The notes: generated by a model from the sequence alone, not told the origin. Shown: positions 9,093 through 21,812, counted from the first letter of the stretch. The stretch: 57,736 bases of DNA from Gammaproteobacteria bacterium (GCA_029861795.1 JAOTYS010000001.1:1-57736); one strand, 5' to 3'. Made by a program: numbers and translations.

Positions 9093-9109
9093 GGTGTTGT
9101 GGGCCGGGA

Positions 9110-10132
9110 CTAGGGTACCGCCACACGTTTGAGTAACTCCGTTACAAACGCGTTCGCGTCAATGCCATCGGCTTCGGCCTCAAACGACATCAACACTCGA
9201 TGCCGTAGCACATCGTGCGCCACCGATTGAATATCCTCGGGCGATACATAATCGCGACCCTTGATCCACGCATGAGCACGGGCACAACGATCTAACGCAA
9301 TGGTAGCCCGTGGGCTTGCGCCAAAACTCACCCAGCGCTCGAAGGCATCGCCATAGCGTTGTGGATTGCGCGTGGCGAGTACTAATTCCACCAGATAATG
9401 TTGCAAGGCCGGGGCCATATATAACTCTAATACCTGCTGTCTTGCGCTGAAGATTGCTGCTTGGCTGACCACGGTCCCCGGCGCTTTTGGCGTTCCGGTA
9501 ACATCTTCCATGGCCTCGCGGCGTGCCAGTTCAAGAATGGCGTGTTCGGCATCAGCGGCCGGATAGTCGATGCGAACATACATCAGAAAGCGGTCGAGCT
9601 GTGCCTCGGGTAACGGGTAGGTGCCCTCCTGTTCGATGGGGTTTTGTGTCGCCATCACCAAGAACAATTTCGGCAGCTTATAAGTGACTTTGCCGACCGT
9701 GATCTGTCGTTCTGCCATCGCTTCAAGCAAGGCGGACTGTACCTTCGCAGGTGCTCGGTTGATTTCGTCGGCCAATATGACATTGTGAAACAAGGGACCC
9801 TGTTGGAATTTGAAGGTCCCCTCCTGGGGGCGATAAATCTCCGTCCCCGTCAGGTCCGCGGGCAATAAATCAGGAGTGAACTGAATGCGGTGGAAATCTC
9901 CTTCCACGCACATAGCGAGTTCCTTGATCGCCGTTGTTTTGGCTAAACCGGGTGCGCCCTCTACTAACAAATGGCCATCTGTCAACAAAGCGATCAAAAG
10001 ACGGTCGATCAGTGCTTCCTGTCCGATAATGCGGCTTTGCATGTGGTTCCGCACCACGATGAAGCTTTGCAAAGTTTCATGCCCTGTCGTGTCTTGATCT
10101 GGCACGGCTGGTTGATTTTCAGGAGACTGCAC
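9110..10132 (-). CDS. MoxR-family AAA+ ATPase
   Basis: 340 residues, GTG start. Walker A GAPGLAKT (59-66), Walker B VILADE (about 118-123) followed by INRAPAKVQSALLEAM, and the MATQNP sensor-1 strand place it firmly in the MoxR group. The C-terminal lid helix region follows. First gene of the MoxR-DUF58-DUF4381 operon. MoxR ATPases act as chaperones in maturation of envelope or metalloprotein complexes, usually with VWA partners; the separate VWA and BatD-type genes common in such operons are not present here. Confidence 0.92.
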   Translation of the reverse strand: MQSPENQPAVPDQDTTGHETLQSFIVVRNHMQSRIIGQEALIDRLLIALLTDGHLLVEGAPGLAKTTAIKELAMCVEGDFHRIQFTPDLLPADLTGTEIYRPQEGTFKFQQGPLFHNVILADEINRAPAKVQSALLEAMAERQITVGKVTYKLPKLFLVMATQNPIEQEGTYPLPEAQLDRFLMYVRIDYPAADAEHAILELARREAMEDVTGTPKAPGTVVSQAAIFSARQQVLELYMAPALQHYLVELVLATRNPQRYGDAFERWVSFGASPRATIALDRCARAHAWIKGRDYVSPEDIQSVAHDVLRHRVLMSFEAEADGIDANAFVTELLKRVAVP

Positions 10133-10330
10133 TACTTGGCCTCTTTGATACCACGCTTTGCCTCGAGCTGGCTCGGTATTCTACCGTATGGCGAAATCAG
10201 CCGGGATGTTGCAGGTGTTATGCTGCAGAATATGAACTGACCACGCTGTTTCGCATGGAAGTTTTTAGCGCGAGCTGCTAGCGCGGTCAATCACCACAGC
10301 TGGTCTGCGGCATTCGCAGTTCGACTAGAC

Positions 10331-12255
<1,925 letters not shown>

Positions 12256-12282
12256 TGCAAGCGATGAAGTGAGCGGTTACAA

Positions 12283-12363
12283 CTTTCCTACGCCGTGATT
12301 AGCCGGATCAGGTTCAAAGGGTTTCTCTCAGCCTTTGTCTACTTGCCGACAAAGCACCCCTAG
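12283..12363 (-). promoter_or_regulatory. TPP riboswitch (THI element) aptamer upstream of thiC
   Basis: Read on the minus strand, the conserved aptamer blocks occur in order: GGGGUGC, CUGAGA, ACCCUUUGAACCUGAUC, then CGGCUAAUCACGGCGUAGGAA. This is the standard thiamine pyrophosphate aptamer, and it ends about 70 nt before the thiC start. Confidence 0.95.
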
Positions 12364-12512
12364 CTGACCACTCAAGACGTAAGACATTACTCGAACCATT
12401 GTGCGAACACAAGGACCGGTTGTCCATCTCTGAAACCCGTGAACTTGCGCCAGATAGGCAAACTGCTTACCCTTGCCGCTTCTTGCCGGCCCAGTGTTCT
12501 TGGACACAAACG

Positions 12513-13166
12513 ATGAACTACGAGCAAGCCCGGTTCAACATGATTGAGCAGCAAATCCGACCCTGGGAGGTGCTGGACCCGAGGATCCTCGATGTGCTTT
12601 CCAAAGTTCATCGAGAAGACTTTGTGCCAGAGCAATACCGGGAACTAGCGTTTGCCGATATGAACATCCCCCTGGGTCATTCGGAAGTCATGATGCAGCC
12701 CAAGGTAGAGGCCAGACTGCTACAAGAGTTAGCGCCAGCAGCGGAAGATGTGATTCTAGAGGTGGGGACGGGGAGTGGATACGTGACCGCATTGCTTGCA
12801 ACATTGGGCAATCATATAGACAGTGTTGAAATTCGTGAACAATTCAAGGTCTCTGCCGCAAACAAACTTGCGGATCACAACATCACCAACGTCAGGTTGG
12901 GGCTGGGAGATGCAGCCCGGGGGTGGCGGACTGAGCAGCGCTATGATGCCATCATTGTTACTGGTTCTGTGCCGATACTGCCAGATAGTTTTCGCCAAAG
13001 CCTGGCCACTGGCGGGCGACTCGTTGCCATCGTGGGCCAACCCCCGGTTATGGAGGCAACCCTGGTGACACGCGTGACGGATGTTAGCTGGTCCACTGTT
13101 TCGTTGTTTGAAACGAGTCTGCCACCGCTGGTCAATGCCGAGGCGCCTTCCAAGTTTGTGTTTTGA
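12513..13166 (+). CDS. pcm: Protein-L-isoaspartate O-methyltransferase family protein
   Basis: 217 residues from ATG 12513 (MNYEQARFNMIEQQIRPWEV). SAM site VGTGSGYVTALLA, followed by the acidic VEIREQF strand and a DAIIVTGSVP stretch, is typical of Pcm, which methylates isoaspartyl residues in damaged proteins. The N-terminal MIEQQIRPWEVLDPRILD belongs to the subgroup encoded directly upstream of tolC in many gammaproteobacteria, so its physiological role may differ from classical Pcm. It is divergent from thiC; an in-frame extension back to 12399 lacks a recognisable domain and is not used. Confidence 0.88.
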   Translation: MNYEQARFNMIEQQIRPWEVLDPRILDVLSKVHREDFVPEQYRELAFADMNIPLGHSEVMMQPKVEARLLQELAPAAEDVILEVGTGSGYVTALLATLGNHIDSVEIREQFKVSAANKLADHNITNVRLGLGDAARGWRTEQRYDAIIVTGSVPILPDSFRQSLATGGRLVAIVGQPPVMEATLVTRVTDVSWSTVSLFETSLPPLVNAEAPSKFVF

Positions 13167-13327
13167 GTCAAATGGTAGATCTCGGCTATTGGTTGTGATT
13201 AAGGAGCTTCCGTTCAGGTCGAAGGATCAAAGCTTGGATGTGCGCCCATACCAGAATTCCGATGAATAAGGCCCGATAACAATAGAACTGATTGGCGTGA
13301 ACCTTCGATCTAGTGGGTCATAGCGTG

Positions 13328-14653
13328 ATGCGCACAATTGTCCTGACCCTGATATCTTGCCTCGTATTCTTGCCCCACACCGATGTCTTTGCAGCGGACC
13401 TCTGGACGGTCTATCAAATGGCACGGGAAAACGATCCGAGCTTAAAATCAAGTTATCTTACTTACCTTGCCGAGCAGCAACGTATTCCCATTGCTCGTTC
13501 GGGTCTGTTACCAACGCTCGATCTTGCCGTCGGTAAGGCACGTAATCGGGATGAGCTCAGCTCCGATGCCCCTTTCATTAGCGAGGGTTCTGCCACATTT
13601 GGTAGCGACGAGGCCGGTCTTAGGTTGCGCCAACCGGTGTACGATCGGGGCGCGCGCATTGAGTTAAAGCAGGCAAGGGATCAGGTGAGTCTGGCCGAGC
13701 TCGAGTTCGCCGCAGCGCAGCAGGATCTGATACTCAAAGTGGCTGATCGATACTTCTTAGTATTGACCGCCCTAGACAATGTGGAGGTCTCGCGCAAAGA
13801 AAAAATAGCAATCGCAGAGCAATTGGAGTTGGCGCGGCAGCGGCTAGAGGTTGGTCTAGGAACCACCACGGACTTGTTTGATGCCGAAGCTCGGTTCCAA
13901 CTAGCCGAGGCCGACGAGATACAGGCTCTTAATCTTCTAGAGGATGCCCGTCAGGCGCTAACTGAGCTTACCGGTCAGGTAACCGGTGAACTTGTTGGTA
14001 TCCGCCCTGGTACATCGATGGAGGCGCCACAGCCCACGGACATCGATCACTGGGTTGCGCTCGCGCTAAAACAGAATTTAAGGCTGTTGATTGAACGTCA
14101 GTCCGCCGAGGTAGCGATGCAGGAGATCAAGCTGCAACGAGCAGCGCGTTTGCCCACAGTCGATTTCATCATCGACCATGTCCACAATAACACCGATGGC
14201 AGTATCGCCGGTGCCGGCGTAGAACGGGACAACACTGACGCCATTTTACAGTTAACATTACCCCTGTATCAGGGAGGTGAGGTGACGGCGCGCACACGTG
14301 AGGCCACACTTCGATACGAAGCCGCGCTTGAATCTGTGGAGCGGGAGCAACGGTCGGCTGAACGTGGCGCACGCGACGCCTATTTAGGCGTCACCAGTGG
14401 GATTCGCCGTGTCACTGCCCTGGCTCAGGCAGTGACTGCCCAGGAGAGTGCGGTTGAGGCCAAGAAACAGGGTTTCGCTGCAGGACTTAACACTAGCCTT
14501 GATGTGCTCGATGCGGAGCGTGATCTGGGTCGCGCAAAACGGGATCATTTGATTGCGAGATTGGACTATATCCTGAGTTTCCTGCGTTTGTGGCAGGTAG
14601 CGGGGAGCCTGGGTGAGAAAGATCTGCAGAACATCAACAGCCGGCTTCAATAA
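13328..14653 (+). CDS. tolC: TolC family outer-membrane efflux/secretion channel
   Basis: Outer-membrane channel protein for type I secretion and RND efflux, about 441 residues. Signal peptide MRTIVLTLISCLVFLPHTDV ending near VFAAD, mature start LWTVYQMARENDP as in TolC. Two repeats of long periplasmic helices are evident, with the typical L..A...L...R..VGLGTTTDLFDAEA and a second AGLNTSLDVLDAERDL motif in the matching place of repeat two. An in-frame GTG lies just upstream; the ATG at 13328 gives the best signal peptide. The pcm-tolC-(NTF2-like) order with waaA on the opposite strand is common in gammaproteobacteria. Confidence 0.95.
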   Translation: MRTIVLTLISCLVFLPHTDVFAADLWTVYQMARENDPSLKSSYLTYLAEQQRIPIARSGLLPTLDLAVGKARNRDELSSDAPFISEGSATFGSDEAGLRLRQPVYDRGARIELKQARDQVSLAELEFAAAQQDLILKVADRYFLVLTALDNVEVSRKEKIAIAEQLELARQRLEVGLGTTTDLFDAEARFQLAEADEIQALNLLEDARQALTELTGQVTGELVGIRPGTSMEAPQPTDIDHWVALALKQNLRLLIERQSAEVAMQEIKLQRAARLPTVDFIIDHVHNNTDGSIAGAGVERDNTDAILQLTLPLYQGGEVTARTREATLRYEAALESVEREQRSAERGARDAYLGVTSGIRRVTALAQAVTAQESAVEAKKQGFAAGLNTSLDVLDAERDLGRAKRDHLIARLDYILSFLRLWQVAGSLGEKDLQNINSRLQ

Positions 14654-14697
14654 CCAGACTCTTATGCTGCCAATCATTGCGTAGCGCGTTTCTTGCA

Positions 14698-15123
14698 ATG
14701 GTGATTAACAGCATCTTTAACACACCCGAACAAGCGGAGAGCGCGTTTTACGCAGCATTTGAAAGTCGCAGTGTAGAAGCTATGATGAGAGTGTGGTCCG
14801 ACGATCTAGAGGTTGTCTGCATTCACCCCCAAGGCGCAAAATTGGTTGGCCGTGCGGCGGTCCAACAGAGTTGGGAACAAATCCTAACGCGTTCGCCAGC
14901 GATCCGTATCGACGTCCGTAATCGGCAAACTTTGAGTGGGGATAGCTTGGTCGCCCATATCGTGAGTGAGCACATTTATGTCGTCGATAGAAGAATATGG
15001 CAGGGACCGATTTTGGCCACGAATGTATATCGCAGAGGCGGTATGGGCTGGCAGATAGTTCTGCACCATGCGTCCGCTGCTCCTAGTTATGACCCCATTC
15101 CTAGTGGGGTGACGAGACATTGA
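14698..15123 (+). CDS. SnoaL/DUF4440-like NTF2-fold protein
   Basis: 141 residues starting at ATG 14698. The opening TPEQAESAFYAAFESRSVEAMMRVWSDD and the following HPQGAKLVGRAAVQQSWEQIL are typical of the small NTF2-fold proteins (DUF4440/SnoaL-like) that form alpha+beta barrels. No signal peptide or catalytic set can be assigned, so the function is unknown. It is 44 bases downstream of tolC on the same strand and may be co-transcribed. Confidence 0.75.
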   Translation: MVINSIFNTPEQAESAFYAAFESRSVEAMMRVWSDDLEVVCIHPQGAKLVGRAAVQQSWEQILTRSPAIRIDVRNRQTLSGDSLVAHIVSEHIYVVDRRIWQGPILATNVYRRGGMGWQIVLHHASAAPSYDPIPSGVTRH

Positions 15124-15149
15124 CTACATAATACTGTAGCAGCATTAAC

Positions 15150-16442
15150 TTAACTCACCGTATCGGTGTTAAACGGTAAAGGGGCACATCGAGCCACTAC
15201 TGCTAAGGTCTTTTCTAATGCCCCCAGATTTTCCTCCACCAGTTTTTTGCCTGCCTCGCCAGTCCTGAATCGCAAATCAGGATCGTCGAGGAACCTGTGA
15301 ACTGCTGCTTCCAGATCTGCCACACCCGTCACTCGTATACCGGCACCACGCGCTACAGTTAGCTGACTAATTTCCTCAAAGTTAAAAGTATGTGGACCAA
15401 GGATGACAGGCACACCTAATGCGCAAGGTTCGAGCATATTGTGGCCACCGGTGGGAACCAGACTGCCGCCTACAAATGCAATATCGGAGGCCGCGTACAA
15501 GATAGTAAGCTCTCCCATAGTGTCACAAACGTGAACCTCTATAGTCGGATCAAGGGAGCCTTCCACTTCGCTGCGGCGGATCGTGTTGAAACCCGAACGT
15601 TGACACAGGCGATATACACCGGCGAACCGCTCGGGGTGCCTCGGCGTGAGCACCAATAGTAGATTAGGGTAGTCTTGTTGCAGCCGTTTGTGCGTCTCCA
15701 GTAACAGTGGTTCCTCTCCATCTCTGGTACTCCCGGCAATCCATACCGGGCGATCTTTTCCCCACTCTCGGCGCACCACCTCGCCGAGTTCGCGCACACT
15801 AGCAGGTAACTTAACTTCAAATTTAACACTCCCAGTTACGGTGATGTCTCGCTGGGCACCGCCCAGTGAGGCAATGCGGTCGGCATCGGCTTGGGTCTGC
15901 ACGGCGAACGCATTGACTTTCGTTAGCGTAGGACCGATCAGCCACCTTATGCGCTTGTAGCTACGGTAAGATCGCTCGGACAAACGTAGATTCGCCAACA
16001 TTAGTGGAATCTTGGCGCGGTAACAGGCGTGGATGATATTCGGCCAGATTTCTGTTTCCATGATAATGACGCAGGTCGGTCGAGTTCGTTTAAGAAAACG
16101 CGCTACTGCGTCGGGAAAGTCGTAGGGTGCATAATAATGGTTGACGCTATCATCGAACGATTGCTTCACTTGGTCAGAGCCGGTCGGTGTCATGGTGGTG
16201 ACCAGCACCTTTGTGTCACGCGTTTGCTCGAGCAACGCACTAACCAGGGGTTGTGCTGCCCTGACCTCGCCGACGGAGACTGCGTGCACCCAGTAGTCGC
16301 ATCCCCCCTTCAAAACTCCGACGAAGCCAATGCGCTCTGGCCATCTGCGCCAGTATGCGGGGTTTCTTATTCCGCGCAGGGTCAATCGCAGTAGTAACCA
16401 CGGAGCGATCAAATACAAGACGATGGAATATAATCGTTTCAA
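15150..16442 (-). CDS. waaA: 3-deoxy-D-manno-octulosonic acid (Kdo) transferase WaaA
   Basis: Transfers Kdo from CMP-Kdo to lipid IVA at the inner membrane, an essential early step of LPS core assembly; 430 residues. N-terminal membrane anchor (LYSIVLYLIAPWLLLRL), HAVSVGEVRAAQPLV with the Glu that acts as base in the family, WPNIIHACYRAKIP, and the nucleotide-sugar motif GGSLVPTGGHNMLEP near the C-terminus. TTG start. It is the last gene of the long minus-strand run and is convergent with the small NTF2-fold gene. Confidence 0.95.
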   Translation of the reverse strand: MKRLYSIVLYLIAPWLLLRLTLRGIRNPAYWRRWPERIGFVGVLKGGCDYWVHAVSVGEVRAAQPLVSALLEQTRDTKVLVTTMTPTGSDQVKQSFDDSVNHYYAPYDFPDAVARFLKRTRPTCVIIMETEIWPNIIHACYRAKIPLMLANLRLSERSYRSYKRIRWLIGPTLTKVNAFAVQTQADADRIASLGGAQRDITVTGSVKFEVKLPASVRELGEVVRREWGKDRPVWIAGSTRDGEEPLLLETHKRLQQDYPNLLLVLTPRHPERFAGVYRLCQRSGFNTIRRSEVEGSLDPTIEVHVCDTMGELTILYAASDIAFVGGSLVPTGGHNMLEPCALGVPVILGPHTFNFEEISQLTVARGAGIRVTGVADLEAAVHRFLDDPDLRFRTGEAGKKLVEENLGALEKTLAVVARCAPLPFNTDTVS

Positions 16443-16491
16443 CGTGGTCTTTTCATCAAGGTAGACCGCAGTACTGCCTGCGACGCTGCAC

Positions 16492-17469
<978 letters not shown>

Positions 17470-18027
17470 TTATCCATGGCGTATCACACGATTGCTCAGC
17501 GCGTCACGAATTTCGCTTGGGCGTGAGTGACCGCCCACGGTTCCTTCCAACACGTAATCTATAGTCTCGCCAAAACGATTGCGGACTTCATCTGCCGATC
17601 GTGCCGGCGGATAACCGTGTCGGTTTGCGCTGGTTGATACGATGGCTTGTTTTGCATAACGACACAGCGCGGCCGCTCCTCGATGGGCAGTAACCCTTAT
17701 CGCTACGCTGTCGTGTTGACCGCGTAGCCAGCGGGAAACGCTTGTATTTGCTGGCAGCAGCCAAGTGTAGGGGCCAGGCCAGGTAGTTCGAGCACGCTCG
17801 ACGAGTCGAGGATCGCATGCGCTGATATACGGCATTACCTGGGACAAAGTTGCACCAATGATGATCACACCGTTGGCAAACGGTCTGTGCTTGAGCCTCA
17901 GTACCCGGCGTACTGAGTTGTGCTGCTTAGGGCTACAGCCTAGCCCATAGCAAGACTCGGTCGGATATGCGATCACACCGCCATCGTGTATTACGCGCGC
18001 GGCGTATTCAAGCGCGCTCGCCTTCAC
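17470..18027 (-). CDS. tsaC: Threonylcarbamoyl-AMP synthase TsaC (YrdC)
   Basis: Makes threonylcarbamoyl-adenylate from threonine, bicarbonate and ATP for t6A modification of tRNAs reading ANN codons; 185 residues, the short TsaC type without the Sua5 C-domain. Visible motifs: IAYPTESCYGLGC, the LRLKHRP stretch with the KxR nucleotide-binding pair, the TWPGPYTWLLPA core and STSAN near the end. Its ATG overlaps the stop codon of purE by four bases (ATGA). Confidence 0.94.
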   Translation of the reverse strand: MKASALEYAARVIHDGGVIAYPTESCYGLGCSPKQHNSVRRVLRLKHRPFANGVIIIGATLSQVMPYISACDPRLVERARTTWPGPYTWLLPANTSVSRWLRGQHDSVAIRVTAHRGAAALCRYAKQAIVSTSANRHGYPPARSADEVRNRFGETIDYVLEGTVGGHSRPSEIRDALSNRVIRHG

Positions 18028-18536
18028 TGTTTCGCAGCGAGTTGTTTCTGCAAGGCTTTGTCCTTGGCGATCACTGCTTGGGCGTTGCGCTCACGGTCGT
18101 CTTTGAGGCGGGTGGCGAGTTCCGAGTCACTTAGGGCCAGGATCTGCGCGGCCAAATATGCAGCATTCTTGGCACCGGCTTTGCCGATGGCGACACAGGC
18201 GACAGGTATGCCACCAGGCATCTGCACTGTCGACAGCAACGAGTCTTCGCCGTTAAGAGGGCCCGCATCCATGGGCACACCGATCACCGGCTTAAGTGTT
18301 AAGCTTGCTACACTTCCCGCAAGATGCGCGGCCAATCCAGCGGCAGCGATGAATACTGCACATCCGCGGAGGTCGGCGTCTTTAACATACCGGTGGGTTG
18401 CATCCGGGGTGCGGTGTGTGGAGGTGATTTTTACTTCCGTCGGGATACCTAGTAGTTGAAGCGTATCTAATGTGGTCTGCATCGTTGGTAGGTCCGAATC
18501 GGACCCCATTAACACTGCGACAAATAATTTACGCAC
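18024..18536 (-). CDS. purE: N5-carboxyaminoimidazole ribonucleotide mutase PurE
   Basis: Sixth step of IMP synthesis; 170 residues. GSDSDLPTM binds the phosphate and STHRTP corresponds to the catalytic-His SAHRTP of class I PurE, with LLSTVQMPGGIPVACVAIGKAGAKNAA following. Class I enzymes normally need PurK to supply N5-CAIR, but no purK lies beside it; the gene is instead coupled to tsaC. Encoded 34 bases after purD in the fis-purH-purD-purE-tsaC-hemF run. Confidence 0.93.
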   Translation of the reverse strand: MRKLFVAVLMGSDSDLPTMQTTLDTLQLLGIPTEVKITSTHRTPDATHRYVKDADLRGCAVFIAAAGLAAHLAGSVASLTLKPVIGVPMDAGPLNGEDSLLSTVQMPGGIPVACVAIGKAGAKNAAYLAAQILALSDSELATRLKDDRERNAQAVIAKDKALQKQLAAKQ

Positions 18537-18570
18537 TTGTAGTTCTCCCCAAAATCTAGCGATCGCGACT

Positions 18571-19863
18571 TTATGCCCTCACGTTCTCGCGCGCCACGGC
18601 TCGGTATCCGATGTCGCGACGATAGTAGGCATCCTGCCAGTGAATCTTAGACACTGCTTGGTAGGCGCGCGATTGCGCCTCAGTGACGGTTTCACCTAAG
18701 GCTGTGATACACAGGACACGGCCGCCGTTGGTGATGACCTGCTCGTCTTTGATTGACGTTCCGGCGTGAAAGACCTTCACAACATCACAATCTATCGCGT
18801 TGAGTCCGTTAATGACATCACCGCTATGGTACCTTTCGGGATAGCCACCGGCGGCCATGACGACGCCTAGTGCAACTCGAGGATCCCATTGTGTGTCTGT
18901 CGAGGTCAACCGGCAGTCCAGGGCGGCGTTGCATAACTCCACCAAGTCGGACTTAAGGCGCAGCAACACCGGTTGAGTCTCGGGGTCACCCAAGCGGCAG
19001 TTGTACTCCAGCACTTTAGGTGTGCCGTCATCGGCGATCATCAGACCGGCGTAAAGAAAGCCAGTATAGGGCATACCCTCCTCTGCCATACCACGAACCG
19101 TCGGTTTTATCGCTTCAACCATTATTCGATTGTGCAAGGCGGTATCCACCGATGACGCAGGCGAGTACGCTCCCATGCCCCCAGTATTGGGGCCGAGATC
19201 TCCATCATCTCGCGCCTTATGATCCTGGGATGTTGCAAGCGGCACGATCTGTTCTCCGGCGACAACGCAAATGAAACTTGCCTCTTCCCCCGCGAGGCAC
19301 TCTTCGATAACGATTCTGCGCCCTGCATTCCCGAATTTTCCCGCTGTGAGCATCGCAGAAACCGCATCTAATGCTTCTTGTTTGCTGTGTGCGACCACCA
19401 CCCCTTTTCCCGCGGCGAGACCGTCAGCTTTGATCACCAGCGGCATGCCCACTTTTGCAATATACCGGTGAGCCGGTTCAACCTCAGTAAAGGTTCGGTA
19501 CTCGGCGGTGGGAATACCGTGCCTGGTCAGGAAATCTTTAGCGAACGCCTTCGAGCCTTCCAGGAGCGCCGCCGCTTTTGAAGGCCCAAAACAGCGTAAC
19601 CCCGCCTCGCTAAAGCGATCCGCTACGCCTGCCACCAGCGGAGCTTCGGGTCCAACAATGGTAAGGTCAATGCTCTTTTCAAGTGAAAAGCTGACCAGCG
19701 CATCCAAGTCGAGAGGGCTTATCTCAGCGTTAGCGACATGAGGTTCCCTCGCGGTACCGGCATTGCCCGGTGCCACGTAGACCCGGCTGACTTGCGGCGA
19801 TCGTGCCACCTTCCAGGCTAACGCGTGCTCACGACCTCCATTCCCTATCACCAGTACATTCAT
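18571..19863 (-). CDS. purD: Phosphoribosylamine-glycine ligase PurD
   Basis: ATP-grasp enzyme forming glycinamide ribonucleotide, second step of purine synthesis; 430 residues, full length. N-terminal MNVLVIGNGGREHALAWK, the ATP-grasp segment PLVIKADGLAAGKGVVVA, VIEECLAGEEASF and LEYNCRLGDPETQ with the metal-binding acidic residues are all present. It follows purH after 46 bases, the standard purH-purD pairing. Confidence 0.97.
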   Translation of the reverse strand: MNVLVIGNGGREHALAWKVARSPQVSRVYVAPGNAGTAREPHVANAEISPLDLDALVSFSLEKSIDLTIVGPEAPLVAGVADRFSEAGLRCFGPSKAAALLEGSKAFAKDFLTRHGIPTAEYRTFTEVEPAHRYIAKVGMPLVIKADGLAAGKGVVVAHSKQEALDAVSAMLTAGKFGNAGRRIVIEECLAGEEASFICVVAGEQIVPLATSQDHKARDDGDLGPNTGGMGAYSPASSVDTALHNRIMVEAIKPTVRGMAEEGMPYTGFLYAGLMIADDGTPKVLEYNCRLGDPETQPVLLRLKSDLVELCNAALDCRLTSTDTQWDPRVALGVVMAAGGYPERYHSGDVINGLNAIDCDVVKVFHAGTSIKDEQVITNGGRVLCITALGETVTEAQSRAYQAVSKIHWQDAYYRRDIGYRAVARENVRA

Positions 19864-19909
19864 GCAATTGAACTTAAACTAGTCTTACTACAATCCTGCC
19901 GCAGAGCAA

Positions 19910-21484
19910 TCAGTGGCGGAAGTGCCTCATTCCAGTGAAGACCATGGACATGCCGTGTTCGTTGGCAGCGCCAATGATTTCTTCATCGCGGGCAGACCCG
20001 CCTGGTTGAATAACTGCGCTAATGCCCATGCTATGGACGGAGTCGATGCCGTCACGAAACGGAAAGAATGCATCAGACGCCATGACGGACCCCTTAACCT
20101 CTAACCCTTCTTGTTGCGCTTTGAGGCCTGCAATTTTTGCCGAATACACCCGGCTCATCTGACCTGCGCCGATACCGATGGTTTGATGCCCGCGCGCATA
20201 AACAATGGCATTTGACTTGACGAACTTCACAACCTTCCACGCGAACAAAAGATCCGATATTTCCTGGTCGCTTGGATGGCGCTCGGTTACCACCGTGAGG
20301 TCACCACGGTTAACGGTACCGTAATCGTGTTGCTGCACCAATACGCCACCGCTTACACGTTTATAGTCTAGTGATTCAGTTACGCTGTCCGTGACTGGAA
20401 AACCTGTCTGTAGTACGCGAATGTTTTTCTTGTTAGCGATGACTGCGCGAGCAGGCTCGTCGATATATGGTGCAATAATGACTTCTACGAACTGACGTTC
20501 GATGATTAATTTTGCAGTAGCAGCATCGACGGCGCTGTTAAACGCAATAATCCCACCGAACGCAGAGGTGGGGTCGGTCTGATAAGCCCCCTCGTATGCT
20601 TGCAAGGCAGTTGGCGCGACGGCCACGCCGCATGGGTTAGCATGTTTAACGATGACACAAGCGGTGCGCTCAAACGCATGCACACACTCCAGCGCGGCGT
20701 CAGCGTCTACCACATTGTTGTACGACATCGCTTTGCCCTGAATGATTTCAGCCGCCGCGATGCTTCCCTCTTCGGGCACCTGATCTCTATAGAAAGCAGC
20801 ACGTTGGTGCGGATTTTCACCGTAACGCATGTCATCAATTTTGTGAAATTGAAGATTCAGGCTATGCGGAAACGGCGAGCGCCCGTTGCCCCCTCTATGA
20901 ATACTGCTAAGGTAGTTAGCGATGGCGCCATCGTAACGCGCAGTATGGGAAAATGCCTTGAGTGCAAGGGAAAAACGCGTGGTGTCGGACACTCCACCGT
21001 GGGATTCGAGTTCAGAGATCACTGTTCCATAGTCAGCGTTGTCCACCACGGTCGTCACCGAAACGTAATTCTTTGCCGCAGCGCGGAGCAAAGTGGGGCC
21101 ACCGATGTCGATATTCTCGATCGCATCAGCGAGCTCACATTTTGGGTCCTCGATGGTCCGCTCAAATGGATAAAGATTTACTACCACCAGATCGATGGGA
21201 AGAATGTTGTGTTCAGATATGACGTCTTCGTCGATCCCACGTCTGGCGAGAATCCCCCCGTGAATCTTTGGGTGTAGCGTTTTCACCCGACCATCCAACA
21301 TTTCGGGAAATCCTGTATATGTCGACACTCCAGTGACATCGACACCGTTTTGCGTCAGCAACTGCGCGGTGCCACCGGTTGACAATACTTCCACACCAAG
21401 CGCTTGCAGGCGGGTTGCAAAGTCGACGCATCCTGTTTTGTCGGACACGCTGATGAGTGCGCGGCCAATCTTAGAAAGCGACAA
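19910..21484 (-). CDS. purH: Bifunctional AICAR transformylase / IMP cyclohydrolase PurH
   Basis: Catalyses the last two steps of IMP synthesis; 524 residues. The N-terminal cyclohydrolase domain shows [25 protein letters not shown] and [21 protein letters not shown]; the C-terminal transformylase domain carries [10 protein letters not shown] with the Lys-His pair, FGGIIAFN and [23 protein letters not shown], ending with the short Arg-His-rich MRHFRH. Located 85 bases after fis and upstream of purD. Confidence 0.97.
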   Translation of the reverse strand: MSLSKIGRALISVSDKTGCVDFATRLQALGVEVLSTGGTAQLLTQNGVDVTGVSTYTGFPEMLDGRVKTLHPKIHGGILARRGIDEDVISEHNILPIDLVVVNLYPFERTIEDPKCELADAIENIDIGGPTLLRAAAKNYVSVTTVVDNADYGTVISELESHGGVSDTTRFSLALKAFSHTARYDGAIANYLSSIHRGGNGRSPFPHSLNLQFHKIDDMRYGENPHQRAAFYRDQVPEEGSIAAAEIIQGKAMSYNNVVDADAALECVHAFERTACVIVKHANPCGVAVAPTALQAYEGAYQTDPTSAFGGIIAFNSAVDAATAKLIIERQFVEVIIAPYIDEPARAVIANKKNIRVLQTGFPVTDSVTESLDYKRVSGGVLVQQHDYGTVNRGDLTVVTERHPSDQEISDLLFAWKVVKFVKSNAIVYARGHQTIGIGAGQMSRVYSAKIAGLKAQQEGLEVKGSVMASDAFFPFRDGIDSVHSMGISAVIQPGGSARDEEIIGAANEHGMSMVFTGMRHFRH

Positions 21485-21569
21485 TCGTTTATACCTTTTG
21501 TGGATACCCTCGACGGGCTAAAGACAATTCCTTCTCGCCGGTGTAACTCCCGAGCCGGCTCAGTGCATT

Positions 21570-21812
21570 TTATTCCAGACCATATTGTTTGAGCTTCTTA
21601 CGCAAGGTGTTGCGATTGATGCCGAGCATCTTAGCCGCTCGCGTTTGGTTACTCTGGGCTTGTAGCATTACAGCCTGAAGCAGGGGCTTTTCGATTTGGC
21701 TGAGCACCATATTGTATAAGTCAGAGGGTTGCTCGCCGTTCATGTCTTTAAAATACTGCTGTAGAGACAGCTCGACACATTTGCACAAAGGAATGGTGGA
21801 TTGTTGTTTCAT
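21570..21812 (-). CDS. fis: Fis-family DNA-binding regulator
   Basis: Small nucleoid-associated regulator, 80 residues. The C-terminal helix-turn-helix QTRAAKMLGINRNTLRKKLKQYGL is the defining Fis motif; the N-terminal half is shorter than in the 98-residue E. coli protein, as is usual outside enterobacteria. Its start overlaps the stop of dusB (ATGA), reproducing the conserved dusB-fis operon, so expression should follow growth rate through the dusB promoter (knowledge from E. coli, not visible here). Confidence 0.94.
   Translation of the reverse strand: MKQQSTIPLCKCVELSLQQYFKDMNGEQPSDLYNMVLSQIEKPLLQAVMLQAQSNQTRAAKMLGINRNTLRKKLKQYGLE

Noticed and set aside
10133..10330. Possible terminator with GCGCGAGCTGCTAGCGCG downstream of thiC
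   Set aside because: The stem is short and self-complementary, and the T-run is on the wrong side for thiC.
20600..21277. 225-residue plus-strand frame within purH
   Set aside because: Fully inside purH on the other strand, no recognisable domain.
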